From Ditylenchus dipsaci (taxonomy: Eukaryota > Nematoda > Chromadorea > Rhabditida > Anguinidae), in NCBI GenBank assembly GCA_004194705.1, contig SADC01000251.1, positions 310,001-374,000 on the forward strand: a stretch of DNA of 64,000 nucleotides, read 5' to 3'. The translations under genes and the position numbers were made by a program. This document shows, one piece after another, positions 24,618-35,226 of this stretch. The notes under the pieces were generated by a model. It was not told where the DNA came from. It ran no database searches and saw nothing but the letters and a program-made list of their open reading frames with translations. Within the stretch, counting starts at the first letter, position 1. Each line of letters starts with the position of its first letter.

Positions 24618-24964
24618 GTCATCCGACTGGCTATATCCATTATGGGAAATTTCCGCGCCTAGTCTAGCTCTTAAAACGGACGAATTTTTTGAGCGTTACA
24701 AAGGTTGTTTTTTTTCGTCTACGCCCAAATTTTAAGATTGCTCCTTTACGAGCTGTCTCAAAATTACATAAAGTTTTCAACGATTCGCTGAAGCCACTAC
24801 GAATTTAAATATTTTTGTAATTTTTAGTCCCCATAGGGTACGCTGTATTTATTCAACCGTATTTTAGCATATGCAAAGCAGTCTCTTGCGAAAACAAGCG
24901 TTGTTATCGATGTAGGCATCATTATACTTGTCTGCTATGAAACGTGGCAAATTTTAGGCGAAAA

Positions 24965-27876
24965 ATGTCTGAGGCAGTCCATTTCGATTACTTGGTCATT
25001 GGAGGGGCAGCGGAGGCATGTTTTTTCCTTATGTCTACTTCTCTGATTGTCATTTCGGCGCTACTATAGAATAAACATCCGCCCCCCCCCCCAAAAAAAA
25101 CCGACCTTTTAAAATTGCTGTAACTACCCTTGCAAACAACAAGTTTAGGCTTAGCCCTTAGGCTTGGGGTAGGCCAGCGTACGGAAGTTGTGACTAATGA
25201 AGAGTTTGCGCACATTTTGCGGGGTCTGGGACATAAATTTGGGTACTTTTTACTTAAGTTTTGAAAGGTCGGATTTTGGGGGGGGGTATTCTATAGTAGG
25301 GTCGTCATTTCTTTATTCTAGGTATTGCCAGTGCTCGTCGCGCTCGTGAATTTAATGTCTCAGTTGCACTGATCGAATCTAGTCGTTTGGGTGGAACCTG
25401 CGTAAGTATTGTCCTGTTTCTTCGTGATGATCAGATGAAAATTTAGGTTAATCTTGGATGTATCCCGAAAAAAGGTTGCTTTTGAGATCAAAACTTTTTT
25501 GATTCATTATGTGGTAGGTTATAATTTCATCTAATAATTTCAGTGATGGTGAATTGCGCTCAACATGCTAACACATTCAAGTAAATCGTGCGTCAAATTT
25601 CTTAATTAAATTAGTTTCGTGCTTTCAGGACTTTTGCTGATTATGGGTTCAATGTGACGTGCAACGGTTTTGACTGGAGGTATCATACATTTGTTGGAGA
25701 ACTATTGTCTACTTTATTTAGTGTCATGCGAAAGAATCGTGACGACTACATCAAGCGCTTGAATGTGATCTATGAGCAAAATCTCAAAACGGTAATACCC
25801 CTGTTACTGTGAGCTCTCTAACTCCTGTGTTTAGTCCGGTGTGCAACTCATCCAGGGTACTGCTTCATTCGACGAGGATGGTTCCGTGTTGGTCGCTGGC
25901 AGAAAATATTACGGGAAGCATACTCTTATTGCCGTGAGTCATTTTTTTGCCTGTCAGTTATTGTATAGTTGCATAGGTTGGTGGTCTTCCTTCGTTTCCA
26001 CAGATGTCCCTGGAGCAGAGCTAGGTATAAGCAGTGATGGATTCTTCGAGCTGACTGAATTGCCAAAGTAAGCCATCCTTTCAGTTCATCTTTGAATCGT
26101 AACGTGCTTTGCAGAAAGTCCGTTGTTGTGGGAGCTGGATACATCGCTATTGAATTGGCTTCAGTCCTAGCGGCGCTTGGTTCAGGTTTTTGAACTTCAA
26201 AAAGTTTTATTCTTGATGTTATTATTTGCAGAAACACATATGCTGATTCGCCATGACACCATGTTGAGGTCCGATTTGTCATTGCGCAATTTGGGTGTTA
26301 ATGGCTCGCTGTTTTAGGTCTTTCGATGAAACAATGAGTGAGCAGATCACAGATTTTGTCAAGAAGGGACCAATAAAACTACATGCCAATGCTACAGTAA
26401 ACTTTTCATTTTTGTCGTCTAATTTCGTCAAGTGATTTTAGGTGAAATCAATCACGAAGAATACAGATGGAACCTTGAGAGTAGAGACGGTAAAATTTTA
26501 TTTTTGGTCTCTCCTCTACATTCCAAACTATCTCTTTCCAGTCTACCGAGCAAATCAATAATGTCACAGCTTTGATCTGGGCCATAGGTCGTCATCCGAA
26601 TACCAGTACTCTAAATCTTGCTAAAGGTAAGTCAGATATTTTTATTCCTGAGCACATCTGTCTTTTGCAGCCGGTGTGTCTACTACTCCTGAGGGATTCA
26701 TCGAAGTAAGTTTTTTATGTTTCGTACCAATTAATTACTTATCTGATTATATATTCACGTTTTAAGGTCGATCCATACCAGAGTACTACCAAGAGCGGGT
26801 GTATGCAGTAGGTGATGTTTGCGGAAAGGCTCTATTGACTCCGGGTAAACTTTTTCGAGTACCGTATTTCCTGTAATAAGGCGGCACCCTCTAATAAGCC
26901 GGCACCCCCAACTTCGAGGATCTATATCTCGGAGCAGAGTAAATATTTTGCTTATCTGTTTGTTGCGTTTTCTTAACTCCACGAGTTCTACTGATTCCAA
27001 TTTTTAGATTTTGGTTGAGCACCCAAAAATCTCGAGATTGAATTCAAATTTTTTGGATTTTCGGGGTTTGAAAAATAAGGCGGCATGCCGCCTTATTACA
27101 GGAAATACGGTATTAGTTTTAGTTAATGCGTTTATTGTCTTTCATTTAGTTGCCATCGCCGCTGGTCGTCGTCTCTCCCATCGTCTTTTCAATAACGAAA
27201 GCAGCAACAAGCTCGATTACGAAAACGTTCCTACCGTGGTCTTCAGTGAACCTCCATAGCTACAGTTGGTTTGACGCAAAGTAAGTCACTCACGTTTTTG
27301 TATTATGGATTTACGTAATTTGTGCTTTGCAGAAGAAGCTGAAAAAAAATTCGGGAAGGAAACTTAACCATCTACACAAGCAAATTCGGAGGTGTTTATT
27401 ATGCCGTCACCAGCTACAAACAGTAAGTTCTCTTTGTTACGCTTTTTGCTTTCATGTACTAAAGCCATTTAGGCAATGTACCATGAAGTTGATCTGTGCT
27501 GGAGTGGACGAAAAGGTATGATTTTCGGTATAAGGGCTGCGTTTGATTATAGTCTATTTAGGTCGTAGGGATTCATATGATTGGCAAAGGAGTCGATGAA
27601 ATGCTGCAAGGATTCGCCGTTGCGCTCAAAATGGTAATCTTGCTCTATTTAACTTAGCCTTACTTCAATTTTCCCCTTTCAGGGAGCCACTAAGAAACAA
27701 TTTGACGAGTGTATTGTAAGTTCTTTCATTAAGACATTAGCCAATTACATCCATCGTAATTTTCGTTCAGGCGATTCATCCTACATCTTCGGAAGAGTTG
27801 GTTAGTCATCTTGCACGTAAGTCATCCGTCTTATCTACCGTATTTAGGTAACAATGCGTTTGGAAAGAAGCCCTGA
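24965..27876 (+). CDS. GSR: Glutathione reductase
   Basis: FAD/NADPH-dependent reduction of glutathione disulfide, about 480 residues. Exons: 24965-25015, 25322-25401, 25447-25474, 25544-25580, 25629-25679, 25722-25791, 25835-25933, 25977-26067, 26115-26185, 26232-26268, 26318-26396, 26442-26489, 26542-26626, 26671-26705, 26767-26844, 27150-27280, 27333-27422, 27473-27515, 27562-27633, 27683-27715, 27771-27816, then 27848-27876 (or read-through to 27851). Redox motif [19 protein letters not shown] motif [16 protein letters not shown] motif [15 protein letters not shown]-terminal catalytic [11 protein letters not shown]. The human-like GGTCVN-x-GC spacing, the absence of a glutaredoxin domain and the absence of a GCUG tail make it glutathione rather than thioredoxin-glutathione reductase. 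Apparent one-base deletions at 25004-25007, 25998-26001, 26796-26800, 27251-27257 and 27358-27363; every splice phase agrees once they are restored. Intron 1 uses a GC donor. Poly(A)-type AATAAA lies near 27950. Confidence 0.95.
25052..25308. mobile_element. MITE in GSR intron 1 (TTCGGCGCTACTATAGAATA ends)
   Basis: Left end TTTCGGCGCTACTATAGAATA, followed by a C-run; right end a G-run, TATTCTATAGTAGGGTCG. The middle (TTGCAAACAACAAGTTTAGG, GGGTAGGCCAGCGTACGGAA) is nearly identical to 31119-31368 in opposite orientation. That copy carries ACTAGCGAATA instead of ACTATAGAATA on both sides. It fills most of the 306-nt first intron. Confidence 0.7.
26860..27112. mobile_element. MITE of TACCGTAT family in a GSR intron (AAGGCGGCA inner arm)
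   Basis: 253 bp, TACCGTATTTCCTGTAATAA to its mirror. Inner arms AATAAGGCGGCA and TGCCGCCTTATT match perfectly. The middle matches 19971-20223. The intron around it is 305 nt, whereas uninserted GSR introns are near 50 nt, so the insertion accounts for the difference. Confidence 0.8.
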
Positions 27877-28750
27877 AAAGAAGTGAACATCAAATACATA
27901 GTGCAGGAATACAAATTGAATCGAACTCCGTTAAAATACTGTTTGTTTGTAATAAATTATTCTTGTTATTTCGTCCTGTTCGGTATTGTGGTTTCTCTGA
28001 CCCTCTATTATGTAACCTTAACATTGCAACTTGTTCCTAACCTAGGCTAATAAGTTTTGGTTAAAAGTTAGTGAGTCAAAGTTGTCTGGTTGTGGGCCTG
28101 AAAGATGACGTAAGTGCGGACCTAAGCATTTTTACCCAAATTCATTTTATCAGATATTGCTTGTCAATTCCTCATTTTGAAGCCCGAATCTTAGCTACTA
28201 GGTGGTAACAAAAGAATGAAATTCTTTGTAATGTATAAAAACTACAGTTCTTCCCATGTTAAAAACATGCTAAATCTCTAGCTCAGGTCTATACTTATTG
28301 CTGAACTGCCTCAACGTCTGATCTCCTGCTTGACACTTCATCATCATGATTGGAGTTGTTGACTGAAAGCCTCGATTTAGAGTTACGAGTCTTCTTTCGA
28401 GTATCGAGAGTTCGAAAAGCATTTAGAAAGCATTCTTTGTGTTTAAAAGTAGTAATTATCTAAAATGCAACTCGGAAAAACTCGAGGCCTTGAAAATTTT
28501 TAGTTTCGAATCGGCTCCAGGCTCCGAAATATCCGGGGCCTGGAGTCGTGAATTTCGAAACATGGAAAACTGTAATCCTAATTGAGTCATCATGGCATAG
28601 GTCCACATAATACCCTGAATGTAGGGATTAAAATCCATGCTAATCTGCAGGAATTTTTAAAACTGACTTTGAGGCGACTCATACTTTGAATTTGACTTTA
28701 ATTCCCTATTCCAGTTTTTCTCGTTCAAGCTCATAATCTGCTAAAGAAAT
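27877..28750. other. GSR-RGG gene intergenic region
   Basis: 874 bp with the GSR 3' end (AATAAATTATTC near 27950) and the promoter side of the RGG gene. A weak inverted pair of CTCGAGG-type sequences at 28480-28560 is the only structure I see. No TATA box can be assigned with confidence. Confidence 0.5.
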
Positions 28751-30238
28751 ATGGCAAGCTACCGTGTGGGTTCAATGCAAGCGCTCCTGATGGTGGTGGC
28801 GGTTATACTCGTGGCTCTTATCGCGGAAGTGCTAACATATGGCGCCCAAGGAGATGACCATGCAGCCGGAAACAGCGGATCTTATTGAGGTGGAGCTCCA
28901 CGTGGTGGTTATGGACAGCGTGACAACAGTTCCAGCGGCGGAGAGGCTTTCGTGGAGGACGAGGAGGTTATGGTCAGCGAGACGAAAATCAAAGCGGAAT
29001 CAGTGGCTATCGTGGCGGCTTTTCTCGTGGTGGTGGAACTGAAAGCTATTCTCGTGGCGGAGGCACTGAAGGCTATTCTCGTGGTGGAGGCGCGGAAGGC
29101 TATTCTCGTGGCGGAGGCGCTGAAGGCTATGGTCAGAGTCGTGGAGGCGCTTTTCGTGGTGCTACAGAAGGCCAGAGCTACCGAGGCAGTGGAGAAGGGT
29201 ATCGTGCGGCAACCGTGGAGGCAGCTTCAACCGTGGAGGTGGAAGTCAGGCTGATGGAGAGCAGAGCGGAGGCTATCGAGGTGGTGGGCGTGGTGGATAC
29301 TGTAAGTCTTATGGTATAGCAAAGATTAAAATTAAAGTCTTATTCTGATTCAGCGAACCAAGGCTCTCAGGATAACCGTGATTTGGCTGATCTCAGCGCA
29401 ACCTCTTCTTATCAACCGAGTATGTCATTTTTCTGTGCCCTCATCATGGTATTCTTATTTTTATTTTAGCTGAGGAAGAGAAAGCTCGGCTTGCTGAATG
29501 GGATGCCACTCCAGTCACCAAGCCGTCGCCATTCGCAGCCTTTAAGAAGCCTAGTGTTGTTGAGTCAGTTCCTCCGAAACAGCCAGAGCCAATAATCCAG
29601 TCAATTGTGAACCCGAAAGTCGATGAGCCTGTGGTTGAGGCAGCTACTACCGTGCACGGTATATGTTCAGTGTTGATACTCTGGAATTTCACTATAATGC
29701 TGCTATTTAGATCGTAACAATGTGGATGGTTCTGTCAGCGGCACTTCACTTTCCGATAAGCTCAAGAACCAAATCGCTGCTGGCGTGGAGATTACGAGAA
29801 TGTCGTACAGCAGCCTGTCATTGCTGCAGTCTCTGTCACAATCGACAAGGGTAATATCTCTACTAGTTTCAGACTTCATTTTACCTGTCAGAAGTTATAG
29901 AAGTTTCTGGGGCTGTTGATGCTATTGCTACTGGTGCCATCTTGAACAAGCTTTCCAAAGTTCTGGCTGGCGTTGAGAATGTCGTTGATGTCATGAAGGA
30001 GCCTATTCCGGAGGATCCAGTGAAGCGTTCTACAGTTCCGACTCCTGAAGTGGATGTAACTGGTTCTGCCAGCGGCTTTGTGCGTGATATCACTCAAGGT
30101 ACTCTTTTTCCTGCTGAATGGAATAATATTCACTACTTTGACTTTACAGATGATTTGGTGAAGTTGGCTGAAATCTCTGGGACGTTCAAGAATGCCTTTC
30201 GAAGCTTCATGAATTGGTGGTCAGCATTCTCTGAATAG
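28751..30238 (+). CDS. RGG-box (Arg-Gly-Gly/Tyr) protein, probably RNA-binding
   Basis: Six exons: 28751-29301, 29354-29419, 29470-29658, 29711-29850, 29892-30098, 30150-30238. Exon 1 encodes RGG repeats: GGGGYTRGSYRG, RGGYGQRD, then four SRGGGTEGY-like 9-10 residue units. It appears to contain several one-base deletions (about 28766, 28830, 28948-28950, 29201-29210) and one CGA-to-TGA change (about 28885). A later copy of the AFRGG unit keeps the full T-run, which supports a deletion at 28948. Exons 2-6 encode a Lys/Glu/Val-rich part (EKARLAEWDATPV, KLKNQIAAGV) ending SFMNWWSAFSE; another deletion lies near 29788-29792. Glycine-arginine domains usually bind RNA and are arginine-methylated. 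The C-terminal part is not a family I recognise. AATAAA lies at 30293. Confidence 0.7.
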
Positions 30239-30454
30239 CTTCTTCGTTATATTTTCAAACCTGTTTGTTGTTGACCTTTGGTCGCCGTTTACGAATAAAT
30301 TTCACTGTTCTTTGTAGTTTCAATGTCTTATTGTGGCGCATGTCTTGTTGTGCCAGACATTGTGGGCGTGGATTTTTTACTTTTGGACTTTTTTTTGGCT
30401 TAAAAGTCACCTTTTTTCGCTTGCGGATGCTTTTGGAAAGGTCAATATTTTTTG

Positions 30455-30620
30455 CCGCGAATGTGACCTTCTTTTATTGCCAATTTTGCCGCAAATAATT
30501 TTGCACCAAATTTGCGGCGAAAAACAGTAGCATTTGGCGCAAGAAAAGCATATTTGCGGCGGAAATAAGTATATATGCGGCGGAAAAAAGTATATTTGCT
30601 GAAAAAAAACTATTGTCCCT
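30455..30620. repeat. Foldback-like element with GCGGCGGAAA units
   Basis: Left hooks TTTGCCGCGAATG, TTTTGCCGCAAATA mirror right hooks ATTTGCGGCGGAAA, ATGCGGCGGAAA. Spacers are AAAAGTATATTT. The right end ACTATTGTCC resembles the GGACAATACTTTT end of 9836-10527, so the two may share terminal sequence with different hooks. Confidence 0.5.
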
Positions 30621-30856
30621 ATTAGAAATTCTGCGATTTTTCTAGTAAAATGGTATATCAAAAGCGTCAAAATTAGTTTCGAAAATTTTCATGCACGTGG
30701 CCTTTCTGTTCGACGATTTAAGTTTCAAAGTTTTTAAATTCCACATTGACAACTCTAGTGGGACACGGTCAATTAAAGGACCTTGTCTCTTCCTAATCAT
30801 GGAAATTTGAAAGGTTTGAATTCGCGCGGGACCACACACATTTTGCCAATAATAAT

Positions 30857-30960
30857 TTCTCGCGAGACAAAAAATGTGTCTCGCGAGACAAAGTCACGTA
30901 ACATGTCTCGCGAAACATGGTGCTTTTTGTCTCGCGAGACAGACGGACCCGCGAGACAAA
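30857..30960. repeat. Array of TGTCTCGCGAGACA palindromes (left)
   Basis: Four full and two degenerate copies of the palindrome TCTCGCGAGA with variable spacers. The 10-mer TCTCGCGAGA is the known CGCG element bound by BANP in vertebrates; a role here is inference only. A second array lies at 32880-33035. Confidence 0.65.
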
Positions 30961-31118
30961 AAATTTTTTTCAAACAACAAGGGGGACCAAGGCAGATTTT
31001 AAAGTTTTTTTTCGAAATTTTTAAGATTGTGTCCGAATCACTCCAAGCCATCCCAAACCATCCGAACTACTTTCAAACCGCTCTAAACACCCTAAACCAA
31101 TAACAAACCATAAAATAG

Positions 31119-31368
31119 AAATTTCGACCCTACTAGCGAATACCCCCTCCAACGATTTTCACTTTTTTTACTTTAGTAAAAGTACCCAAATATATGTCCC
31201 AGACCCCGGAAAATGTGCGCAAACTCTTCATTAGTCACAACTTCCGTACGCTGGCCTACCCCCAAGCCTAAGGGCTAAGCCTAAACTTGTTGTTTGCAAG
31301 GGTAGTTACAGCAATTTTTAAAGGTCGGATGCTTGGGGGGGGGGTATTCGCTAGTAGCGCCGAAATTT
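31119..31368. mobile_element. MITE, same family as 25052-25308 (reverse orientation)
   Basis: Ends ATTTCGACCCTACTAGCGAA and TTCGCTAGTAGCGCCGAAAT, with C-run and G-run next to them. The middle is nearly identical to the GSR intron 1 copy. The arm difference TAGCG versus TATAG is present on both sides. From 31369 to 31799 there is degenerate inverted-repeat DNA with no gene. Confidence 0.7.
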
Positions 31369-31799
31369 CTTAAAAATAAAAAATAACCATTTTTCCAACT
31401 TAAAATTGTGTGGGGAATTAGGATTGTTAGAACCAAAATCAATATTTCACCCACGCAAACCCACAACGTGAGTACCTCCTGACCAGGTGGATATCCCCCT
31501 GGATGGCCTAAAAATAAAAAAATCAGTTTAAGTAAAAAATCCATTTTTGCGAACTAAAAATTTGTGAGGAATCGGGTTTGTTGAGACCAAAAGTACGATT
31601 CAACTTACCCAACCCCAAACCTGGGGTGGCTACCTCTAGGACAAGTTAATATCCAGGTAACCGCAGAGTAGGGGTATATTCACCCAAATGACCTGAAAAT
31701 CCAAATGCTTGTCTTTTAAATCTAAAATTATGGTAAAAAAAGTATGCACCCAGGTGGATTCAAACTAGCATCTTCTAATTCACCCCTTAAGCTACGTTA

Positions 31800-31998
31800 A
31801 CAAACTGCGACTCTTATGTGGACACGAAAGTCGGAGGCGGAGGCGCAGGTGTTCAGGCGCAGGCACATACTGTGACTCCGCCTCCAACTCCGTCTCCGAC
31901 TACCTATGTGAACACTCGTGTTCACGCGCCCTCCTCCGCCTCCGACTCTTGTGTGTCCACATACAGTAGTCGGAGTCGGAGGCGCGCCTCCGACTACT
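31800..31998. repeat. Foldback with TCCGCCTCCGACT units
   Basis: Left AGTCGGAGGCGGAGGCGC and right GCGCCTCCGACTAC mirror each other. GTGGACAC/GTGTCCAC and GTGAACACTCGTGTTCAC form outer and central palindromes. It is the GC-richest stretch of the window. Open frames here are repeat translations. Confidence 0.55.
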
Positions 31999-32879
31999 CA
32001 ATTTTCGCATATCAAACATGTTTGATTTTTTTTAAATAGCAAAAACATTTTTTCGCATAGTTTGATGTTCCTAAGGTGAAATTGTAAAACCAAACGTCCC
32101 AAATCACCAAAAATCACGTCGAATCACCTTGGACTATTTCAAACCACCCTTAAAATAACAACTCAAAAATTTATAACTCAAAAATATAACTAAAAATTGG
32201 TGCATAGACGTTTCGCCCCCTTTCGGACATTTGTCCAAAAGGGGGCGAAACGTCCCGTTACCAAAAAATTACTCCATAAAATGGGGTTTTACCACTGTCA
32301 AACCATCTTCAGCATGCTCGAAATAGTTCAGAAAATTTGTTTCGAGACCCGAATACGTTAAAAAATTTTTGATCCAAGTGAACGACCACTTGGTTTGGTC
32401 ACTTAAGATGGAGTTCTGAGCGATTCTAAGGGGTGATTTAGAGGTTGCTGGTTCGGATCCACCTGGGCGGATACTTTATTTTTATTATAATTTTGAGTGT
32501 TCGAGTAGTGTAGAGGTCCACATACTCATCACCAAGGTTGCTGGTTCAAACCCTCTGGGTGCAATCAGTCCCGAGTAGAGGACCTTGATTCATGGTCCTG
32601 GTCACTAGGTGCTTAACGAGGTTCAGGGAGCATAAGCTGCTTTAAGATGGTTCGGGTTGATTTGTGTTTCTGGAAAATTCGAGTGCAGATTTGACAATTT
32701 CTAGGCCTTAGTGTGTGGAAATAGCTGCATTGCGACTATTTCGAGTGAAAACAAAGTGATTATATTAAAACTCTACACGAAAAAGGCAAGAATGATACAG
32801 AAAGATATTATAAAGACGACCAACAACGACACAACAACCAAAAAATCAACTGATTGAGCACTTAAGCAAAAAACAAAAT

Positions 32880-33035
32880 TGTCTCGCGAGTCCATCTGTC
32901 TCGCGAGACAGGGCAACTACGTCTCGCGAGACACCGGACATGTCTCGCGAGACATTATGTTATGTGACTCTGTCTCGCGAGACAAAAAAAAATGTCTCGC
33001 GAGACTCTCGAGTAATTTTGTCTCGTGTCTCGCGG
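32880..33035. repeat. Array of TGTCTCGCGAGACA palindromes (right)
   Basis: At least six copies of CTCGCGAGA, most as the 14-bp palindrome, in 155 bp directly next to the nested inverted-repeat element at 33048. The 860 bp before it (32000-32879) hold short inverted segments and tRNA-like B boxes (for example GGTTCGGATCC at 32450) but no gene. Confidence 0.65.
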
Positions 33036-33047
33036 GAGTCTGGGGAG

Positions 33048-34218
33048 GGTTTAAAGGACCTGACCTCTTCCTAGTCATGGCAATTTGTAATTTTTGTATT
33101 GGCGGGGTACCATTTATTTTTTCCGTAATTATTTTTTTTAAATGCGAAAATATTTTTTTTATTAAAAGTTGCGTGTCTATTTTTGATGTGAGTTTTTTCC
33201 TTTCGGTTCTTGTTGAAATTTCTTGTTGTCTAGGTGATCCCGCATCTCTACCTAGGTCCAGAGTGAGCTGCGTGCCATTGTATTAGATAAGTTTTCATTT
33301 CTTTACCATCGCCGTCTCTTGCTTTTCTCGTTTGTTTTCAGGTGTGGTTTCTGGCTCAAGTCAAATAGCTTTGGTGGACCGTTTCGCAGTGCGAAAAATC
33401 CGTATAAATGTCCAATGTTTTGTTTGTAAGCTTTGTAATTTAGTGTACAAAATCCAGCAGAAAATTTAGCTCAATGCAAGGCTTCAAAGGTCGTACCCAG
33501 CTTAGCATATTGCATTTCAACTTTCTGAGAGCGGAAGAAATGACAGGAAAAGAAAAGTTATCAGAAGAAAACCAGTCTTTTCAAAAGCAGTAAATGGGAT
33601 AGTGCGAAAGAATATCAAGGAAAGCGTTTATCACTCATGGAAAACGACCATCGTGAGAAAATCGCTAGAGGAATGCGAACATGCAACGATGAGAATTCCT
33701 GAAGCTCAGCTAGATTTTATTGACGGATTAGACATACAGGAAAGTGGCGAGGAAACAATCCCAGATTATCTAGAATGTTATGTGGAAAATGACACAACTT
33801 ATTTGACAGATTCTTTTGATGAATACGATTATTGAAACTGTAGAATAAATGCGAAGGAATGAATTACAACAGACGGCACACTGCAAAACGGTCCACCAAA
33901 GCTATTTGACTTGAGCCAGCAACCAAACCTGAAAACAAAACGAGAAAAGCAAGAGACGGCGATGGTAAAGAAATGAAAACTTATCTAATACAATGGCACG
34001 CAGCTCACTCTGGACCTAGGTAGAGATGCGGGATCACCTAGACAACAAGAAATTTCAACAAGAACCGAAAGGAAAAAACTCACATCAAAAATAGACACGC
34101 AACTTTTAATAAAAAAAATATTTTCGCATTTAAAAAAATAATTACGGAAAAAATAATGGTCCCCCGCCAATTCAAAAATTACAAATTGCCATGACTAGGA
34201 AGAGGTCAGGTCCTTTAA
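33048..34218. mobile_element. 1.17-kb element with long (about 345 bp) terminal inverted repeats
   Basis: Arms 33048-33394 and 33875-34218 are close to identical mirrors. They begin AAAGGACCTGACCTCTTCCT and end next to GGTGGACCGTTTCGCA. Each arm contains an intron-like GTTTTCAGGTGTGG boundary. The 480-bp centre is unique and holds a 77-codon open frame. The architecture is that of a DNA transposon reduced to its ends plus a piece of gene. Confidence 0.65.
33602..33835 (+). CDS. Acidic ORF inside an inverted-repeat element (possible transposase C-terminus)
   Basis: A 77-codon frame ending in TGA. It begins MRKNIKESVYHSWKT, has ECEHAT mid-way and an acidic end (EETIPDYLECYVEND, FDEYDY). The pattern of helix, tryptophan, I-x-x-CE followed by an acidic tail loosely resembles the C-terminal end of pogo/Jerky-type (DDE_1) transposases, which fits the many pogo-like MITEs nearby. 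The frame may extend upstream after a one-base correction near 33600. This is a guess from shape, not a firm match. Confidence 0.35.
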   Translation: MRKNIKESVYHSWKTTIVRKSLEECEHATMRIPEAQLDFIDGLDIQESGEETIPDYLECYVENDTTYLTDSFDEYDY

Positions 34219-34367
34219 AAATAAATTGGTGAATTTGTACAAAACTAAGAACCATTCACTAGTCGAGCCCAACGTCGCTTGACAGTGCCAGATCGGACAT
34301 CCTATCCGACTTTCGCTGCTCCACAACTGTCACTGAAAAATGCTACTTATATTGAATAGGATATAAC

Positions 34368-35012
34368 TAGGGTTGTCGAGTGCTCGAAATTTTCGAGTCG
34401 AGCGCTCGATTTGACATTCGAAATTTTCGAGCGCTCGATTCGAAATTTTCAGCAGCTTCGCCGCCTCATTAATGGATTTTTTAGAAATAAATTAATCGAA
34501 ACCATGGTTAATAGACCACACATGACCGCTTTACCACACCAAACTAATAAGCGGCCAAAAAACTATCATTCTTTGTCCATAGTTGTGCTTGATCAAACGG
34601 CGCAGATCGGAGACTCTGAGATCGTGAAGGGCACCGATCTGGCTTTTTTCGCCTCAGAAGGTCCCAATTTTTTGTTCGCTAACTTTTTCTTGGGCCTTGC
34701 CGATTTCAGGTGACCCGAAAGATGAGTTGTTGATCTACTCTTTGGCAGTCTAAGCTCTTTACCACAAGTGAAAATAGCCTTTCCACCGACTTTCTTAAAC
34801 GATTTCCAAACTTCGCTTAGCATTTTTCTAAAACAAGAAAAATTCACCATTACATTCTTTTTTGTGTGCTGCAAGTTCCAAACTATAACTCGAAAATGAG
34901 CGCTCAAAATTCGAAAGCATAATTCGAATTTTTTTTCGAGCGCTCAAAATTCGAAATTTTTCGAACTTTCGAGCGAAAAGTTCGAAATCGAGCGCTCGAT
35001 TCGACAACCCTA
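34368..35012. mobile_element. hAT-type MITE with perfect 8-bp target site duplication
   Basis: The element starts TAGGGTTGTCGAG and ends CTCGATTCGACAACCCTA. It is flanked by GATATAAC at 34360-34367 and again at 35013-35020. An 8-bp duplication and TAGGG ends are typical of the hAT superfamily. Subterminal regions are arrays of TCGAGCGCTCGA palindromes and AATTTTTCGAA spacers. The centre is unique but encodes nothing convincing. A hAT transposase gene at 62.9-63.8 kb could be a related source, though its ends are not visible. Confidence 0.85.
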
Positions 35013-35146
35013 GATATAACGTTTCAAATTCAAAATGCAAACAAAACAATAATTCAAAAACATTATTGACAAAATCAATGTGGTCCCGCGCGCATTCAAA
35101 CCTTTCAAATTGCCATGATAAGGAAGAGACAGGGTCCTTTAACTCC

Positions 35147-35226
35147 CTGTATCAATTCACTCCCGTATCAATTCACTCCCTGTATCAATTCACTCCCCGT
35201 ATCAATTCACTCCCTGATAAATTCCC
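35147..35226. repeat. Tandem array CTCCCTGTATCAATTCA
   Basis: Five units of about 17-18 bp. The mirror-image unit GGGAGTGAATTGACACGG recurs in three copies at 36536-36597, 1.3 kb away, so the two form an inverted array pair. The interval between contains a 7134-type core (35400-35480), a pogo-like end (35640-35728) and no gene. Confidence 0.6.

Larger units (their letters stand above)
30775..35146. mobile_element. 4.4-kb composite element with 65-bp terminal inverted repeats
   Basis: The left end (30775-30841: TTAAAGGACCTTGTCTCTTC, ATTTGAAAGGTTTGAATTCG, GGGACCACA) is mirrored at 35083-35146. Inside are CTCGCGAGA arrays (30857, 32880), a MITE (31119), a TCCGCCTCC foldback (31800), a nested inverted-repeat element with an ORF (33048) and a hAT MITE (34368). 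The nested 33048-34218 element begins with a related terminus (TTAAAGGACCTGACCTCTTC). The two may therefore be one family inserted within itself, and the outer pair could also be two separate insertions. Confidence 0.5.

Noticed and set aside
24965..27876. Programmed ribosomal frameshifting in GSR and other genes
   Set aside because: No common slippery sequence or stop context at the sites, and the same one-base losses occur in tRNA stems, which are not translated.
24965..27876. Thioredoxin-glutathione reductase
   Set aside because: No N-terminal glutaredoxin domain and no C-terminal selenocysteine tail; the end is the glutathione reductase HPTSSEELV type.
28952..29254. Alanine/valine-rich 100-codon frame over the RGG exon
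   Set aside because: It is the shifted frame of glycine-arginine repeats; the RGG frame continues in phase into the next five exons.
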